Made by a program: the position numbers and the translations under genes. A stretch of DNA of 64,000 nucleotides from positions 1 to 64,000 of the forward strand of contig JAUZOA010000007.1 of NCBI GenBank assembly GCA_030706685.1, read 5' to 3'. This document shows positions 60,704 to 64,000 of the stretch, piece by piece. The DNA comes from Bacteroidota bacterium (GTDB lineage Bacteria > Bacteroidota > Bacteroidia > Chitinophagales > Chitinophagaceae). Positions within the stretch are counted from its first letter, which is position 1. The number at the start of each line of letters is the position of its first letter. The notes under the pieces were generated by a model, which was not told the DNA's origin, searched no databases, and saw nothing but the letters and a program-made list of their open reading frames with translations.

Positions 60704-61765
60704 TTGCGTTTACTAACTGTCATACTACTACTGCTGGTAAATGAAATTTGCTGCGCCCAGACACTGGGAGGTAATACCGTCTTCAATTTTCTTAAGGTGC
60801 CTAATACGCCGCAGTTATCTGCTTTAGGAGGAATTAATGTTTCCCAGCCATCCAATGATGTGGGTTTGGCTTTCAACAACCCTGCTTTATTAACGCCGAC
60901 CATGCATTCTCAAATGAATGCCGTGTTCAACGGATTATATGCCGGTATTACTTCCTATCACTTATCCCTTGGCTATCATCATCCGAAACTCAATACGAAT
61001 TTTTTGTGGGGGCTGAATTATTTCAATTATGGGAATGTGCAGCAAACTGATGCGTCCGGGAATATGCTTGGGAGCTTTCGTCCATCCGACTGGGTCATGC
61101 AGGTTTCGGCCTCGCGCAGTTACCTGGAAAAGTGGAACTATGGCGCTTCCTTTAAGTTTATCAGTTCCAATTATGGCCAATACAGATCAAACGGGGTAGC
61201 GTTGGATGCAGGAGTTTTATATCATGATTCAGCCAGCCTGTTCTCTGCTTCTTTACTGGCAAAGAATATGGGGTTTCAATTGAAAAAATATTTGGGTACG
61301 GATCCGGGTGATCTTCCTTTTGACCTGGAACTTGGATTGACAAAACGCCTGGAAAACGCACCCTTCTCCTTTTCAGTCACAGCGCACCATCTTCAGTATT
61401 TTGATATAAGTTATAATGATACGACGTTTAATAATGAAAATGGTTTTGAAAATGGGAGCAGCCGGAAATTTACCTTTGATAAATTGTTTCGCCATTTCGT
61501 GCTGGCTACTACTATCTATCTTGGCGATAAAGTGGAAGTAACAGCAGGATATAATCATTTGCGGAGGCAGGAACTGAACATTGGGAAAGCCGGGAATGGG
61601 CTAAATGGTTTTTCATTGGGTGCGGCATTGATCCTGGATAAACTCCAGGTCCGTTACGCCCGTTCTCATTACCAGGGTAATACAGCTTATAACCAGTTTG
61701 GCCTTAATATGACATTGAATAAATATTTTGGCCTTGGAAAATGGGGTGAAAAGATCAGTTGGTGA
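60704..61765 (+). CDS. porQ: Type IX secretion system protein PorQ
   Basis: A 353-residue outer-membrane protein of the PorQ family, needed with PorU, PorV and PorZ for attaching T9SS cargo at the surface. Signal peptide (LRLLTVILLLLVNEICCAQ), then TVFNFLKVPNTPQLSALGG, the family's signature start, and barrel strands to the end. The start is taken as TTG at 60704. ATG is absent in the needed region; a longer frame runs upstream into lon. It makes sense of the T9SS cargo at 838-3627. Confidence 0.88.
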   Translation: MRLLTVILLLLVNEICCAQTLGGNTVFNFLKVPNTPQLSALGGINVSQPSNDVGLAFNNPALLTPTMHSQMNAVFNGLYAGITSYHLSLGYHHPKLNTNFLWGLNYFNYGNVQQTDASGNMLGSFRPSDWVMQVSASRSYLEKWNYGASFKFISSNYGQYRSNGVALDAGVLYHDSASLFSASLLAKNMGFQLKKYLGTDPGDLPFDLELGLTKRLENAPFSFSVTAHHLQYFDISYNDTTFNNENGFENGSSRKFTFDKLFRHFVLATTIYLGDKVEVTAGYNHLRRQELNIGKAGNGLNGFSLGAALILDKLQVRYARSHYQGNTAYNQFGLNMTLNKYFGLGKWGEKISW

Positions 61766-61772
61766 TGATGCG

Positions 61773-62405
61773 TCAGGAGATCAATTTATATACTTCAAAT
61801 GCTTCGGCATATTGGGTGTTTGCCTGCACACCGCGCACCCTGGCCAATGATGTAATGAAATCTTCCTGCATATAATTCCGGTGCGCCTGCGACAGGTAAA
61901 CTTTCAGGGCGCCGGCCTTTTTAACGATGTCAGTCCCCGATAGATTAATAAAAAAAGTTGAATTGAATTGAGCGTGATTCCAGGGAAGCTCGTAACCGAG
62001 TAATGAGCAGTTCTTAAAGGCCCTCAATGCCTCTGTATGTATTACGCCATGATCCTGGTGAATATCCGTAGCGGAAGGAATGAATACCAGGTCCGGTTTG
62101 ATCTTTCGGCCAAGTTTTACCATTTCTTCCAGTATCTCCTGGCGAACGTTTGGAAAGGTTCTTACTTCAAAATCAAACAGGGTGATATTGGCTGCGGGTA
62201 TTCCTAAAACCGAAGTCGCTTTTTTGCATTCCCTTGCTAAAGTGTCGGGCGGTAACCCCGGGGCCAAAGATTTTGTGCAGGTAGAAAATGCCGCGTAATA
62301 AACTTGTTTGTTTTCAGCAATGAATTTTGAAACGCTGCCGCCGCAGCCAAGCTCTCCATCATCGGTATGCGGTGCAAGGACTAATATTGTTTTAGGATCA
62401 AACAT
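61773..62405 (-). CDS. PIG-L family deacetylase
   Basis: A 210-residue zinc-dependent N-deacetylase of the LmbE/PIG-L family. The signature is LAPHTDDGELGCGG (His 13, Asp 15, Asp 16), with HQDHGVIHTEALRAF for the second metal site. Members deacetylate GlcNAc-type sugars (for example in bacillithiol or sugar-lipid pathways); the substrate here is unknown. No signal peptide, so cytoplasmic. It lies 21 bases downstream of the sulfatase-like gene on the same strand. Confidence 0.9.
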   Translation of the reverse strand: MFDPKTILVLAPHTDDGELGCGGSVSKFIAENKQVYYAAFSTCTKSLAPGLPPDTLARECKKATSVLGIPAANITLFDFEVRTFPNVRQEILEEMVKLGRKIKPDLVFIPSATDIHQDHGVIHTEALRAFKNCSLLGYELPWNHAQFNSTFFINLSGTDIVKKAGALKVYLSQAHRNYMQEDFITSLARVRGVQANTQYAEAFEVYKLIS

Positions 62406-62426
62406 GTTTACAAGGGGCTAAAGATA

Positions 62427-63911
62427 TTACGGATTCTCCATAATAATAGCTGTGTCTTTCAGATACGGTAAGCGTTGGCCGAAAGTTGTATTTAAAACGG
62501 TTCTTAACAGGTTAACATTGGTGAGGCTGTCTGTAAACGCAGAATAATCTTTTCCCGGCAAATGAATGGATACAAGATTGCAGAAATAATATTTGGTATC
62601 TACGGGTTCGGCAAAATGCCTGAAGCCATGATCTCCCATTAAAATTATAACGGGAGGGGAAGAGGAGTTTTTTAAAATGGCATCTGCCAGTTCGAGTAAT
62701 TTCTTATTTCCGTATTGAAGGTATTCAATATAATTATGCCTGTTACTTTGATTCCCTTCTGTTAATTGCTCAAAGGGAAATTCTTTTCCGTTTTTATCAA
62801 AGTAATAAGGATAATGTGGTATCATCAGGTGGGTGAGGACAAATTTGGGAGATTTCAGTTTTTCTTCCGCTGTCGCTATAGTCAGCTTAAAAAGGTTTTC
62901 ATTGTTTTCCCTGTTTGCATAGGTTTCACGCCTGATTTCCTGCCTTGAATTGAATCTCGTCACGAGATTGAAGCGAAGCTCCTTATTCAAACGGCTTAAA
63001 AGGGTCTGGCTGGTGATCAGTCTTGTTTTCGCAGGCAAGAAGGTTTCCTGGGTGTGTGCCGGTTGTCCTTTAAAATCAAAAAACGAATAATTGTAGAACC
63101 GGTAATGTTGCGATTGAAGAAATTGAAGGAATTGGTTATTGCGGATCGTTTCATAAGCGGAGGTGAGTAAGGAGGGCCGGCGGCTCAGGTCAGGGTTAAG
63201 ATAATCCATATTCAATACAGACGCTATTGAGTAAGGCGTAAAATTATAATTGCTGGAACTATTCGGGATGATGTGAAAATTACGTTGTACCAGTTGACCC
63301 AGGAAAAGAGTATCATCAAAATGAAAAATATTTTTCAATTCATGGTTGCCTGCATATTCGTCAGCAATAATAATATAAACATCGGGGTGAGCGCAATCAT
63401 TACAGGGAATAAATTTGTTGGATAACGGGACGCCGTTGTTTTCCCGGTACCTGATCGTTTTGCTGGTCAGCCAAACTGTATCCATGATCACCAGCAACAG
63501 GAATAAAACATTTAAATAGCAGGCAAGCTGGTGTAAAGGGCGTTTTCTTTTTTTTAGTACTACGATCAGCCCTGCAAACAATAAGAAAGCTGCGGGCAGA
63601 ATAAAAATATATCTTGAAAAAAAAGAATCGTGGAAAAGATGCCGCATCCCGTCCTGGAGGCTGCCGAAAAAGAAATGAAAGGCCATAGGCAGGAATGAAA
63701 CCAAGGCTGCTTTCAGCCAGTTTTTGTAAAGTAACCAGGATAATAAATACAGGAAGATAGAGCTTGCCAGGTAAACTCCTGTCAACAGGATAGCGTCCTT
63801 GACCGGAACAAAATCATAATTTTCTGTAAACCCGTGCAGGACAAAAAAAACCGGCAACAGGAAAAGAAAAAAAGGATATTTCTTCAGTAGTATGACTAGT
63901 TTATTCTTCAT
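62427..63911 (-). CDS. Sulfatase-like membrane protein (alkaline phosphatase superfamily)
   Basis: A 494-residue protein with five membrane helices in the first 150 residues and a periplasmic domain of the alkaline phosphatase/sulfatase fold. DVYIIIADEYAGN begins the domain, and VIILMGDHGFRHF carries the Asp-His metal motif near the end. NSSSNYNFTPYSIAS is the likely nucleophile region (Thr or Ser). Proteins of this kind transfer phosphoethanolamine or phosphoglycerol to envelope lipids. The substrate is unknown. It overlaps the next upstream gene by 11 bases. Confidence 0.85.
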   Translation of the reverse strand: MKNKLVILLKKYPFFLFLLPVFFVLHGFTENYDFVPVKDAILLTGVYLASSIFLYLLSWLLYKNWLKAALVSFLPMAFHFFFGSLQDGMRHLFHDSFFSRYIFILPAAFLLFAGLIVVLKKRKRPLHQLACYLNVLFLLLVIMDTVWLTSKTIRYRENNGVPLSNKFIPCNDCAHPDVYIIIADEYAGNHELKNIFHFDDTLFLGQLVQRNFHIIPNSSSNYNFTPYSIASVLNMDYLNPDLSRRPSLLTSAYETIRNNQFLQFLQSQHYRFYNYSFFDFKGQPAHTQETFLPAKTRLITSQTLLSRLNKELRFNLVTRFNSRQEIRRETYANRENNENLFKLTIATAEEKLKSPKFVLTHLMIPHYPYYFDKNGKEFPFEQLTEGNQSNRHNYIEYLQYGNKKLLELADAILKNSSSPPVIILMGDHGFRHFAEPVDTKYYFCNLVSIHLPGKDYSAFTDSLTNVNLLRTVLNTTFGQRLPYLKDTAIIMENP

Positions 63912-64000
63912 GTCTTTGCATCAGGAATAAAATCCTGCCTGAACCGGGAATGATTTTCTTGTCAATAATGCTGAAATACTTCCCAAACGCTTTTATGAAA
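63901..64000 (-). CDS. C-terminal end of a gene cut by the window edge
   Basis: A minus-strand frame comes in from beyond the window and ends at TAA (63901-63903), overlapping the start of the sulfatase-like gene by 11 bases. The 32 visible residues (FIKAFGKYFSIIDKKIIPGS and so on, ending MQRHEE) are basic. They could be the tail of a methyltransferase or similar protein, but too little is seen. The overlap suggests a shared operon. Confidence 0.6.
   Translation of the reverse strand, partial: FIKAFGKYFSIIDKKIIPGSGRILFLMQRHEE

Overview
The window looks like a chromosomal piece of a Bacteroidota bacterium, most likely of the Chitinophagaceae. The evidence is a secreted protein with a type IX secretion (T9SS) sorting domain, a PorQ homologue, many promoters of the Bacteroidota type (TTTG, about 19 bp, TAnnTTTG), almost no Shine-Dalgarno sites, and lineage families (DUF4954, DUF5683, CHRD lipoprotein, MqnP-like UbiA). 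Most genes are housekeeping. I see no rRNA, tRNA, CRISPR array or standard insertion sequence.

Layout. 1-10 kb: small Lys/Asp-rich lipoprotein, T9SS cargo protein, DUF4954 protein, glmS, mgtE. 10-21 kb: SET protein, CHRD lipoprotein, acyltransferase-like membrane protein, mutS, DUF4139 protein, TrmH-type methylase, a frameshifted ORF6N gene with strong palindromes, UbiA, ruvX, def. 21-30 kb: rluD, lipB, PLP enzyme, nucleotidyltransferase, an ECF sigma factor with a membrane protease that carries an anti-sigma-like cytoplasmic part, a second small lipoprotein, a DEAD-box helicase. 30.4-38.8 kb: one aromatic amino acid operon, pheA, aminotransferase, tyrA, DAHP synthase-chorismate mutase, aroB, aroA, aroC. 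It is preceded by a Phe/Tyr-rich leader peptide and a terminator that look like a classical attenuator. 39-47 kb: cell-wall enzymes (DdpX, L,D-transpeptidase), OmpA protein, cupin, GNAT, and a set of SPFH, NAD-kinase-like and small membrane protein genes. 47-54 kb: two-component pair, dapB, DUF5683, parB, a four-helix-bundle cassette, parA. 54-64 kb: metallophosphoesterase, two outer-membrane proteins, lon, porQ, PIG-L deacetylase, sulfatase-like membrane protein, and the tail of one more gene.

The most unusual content is repeat-based. (1) Three intergenic regions (about 19.88-20.03, 44.03-44.13 and 55.80-55.88 kb) hold arrays of degenerate units with a strict 11-bp period. (2) Small genes sit in cassettes marked by repeats: a DUF559 nuclease domain inserted in frame inside aroC, a four-helix-bundle gene between parB and parA, and an ORF6N gene with a repeated palindrome. 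(3) Short palindromic elements lie inside core genes without breaking the frame (lipB, aroA twice) or form gene ends (rluD), and other copies lie between genes. These observations suggest a lineage with active small palindromic elements and small endonuclease or DNA-binding genes linked to them.
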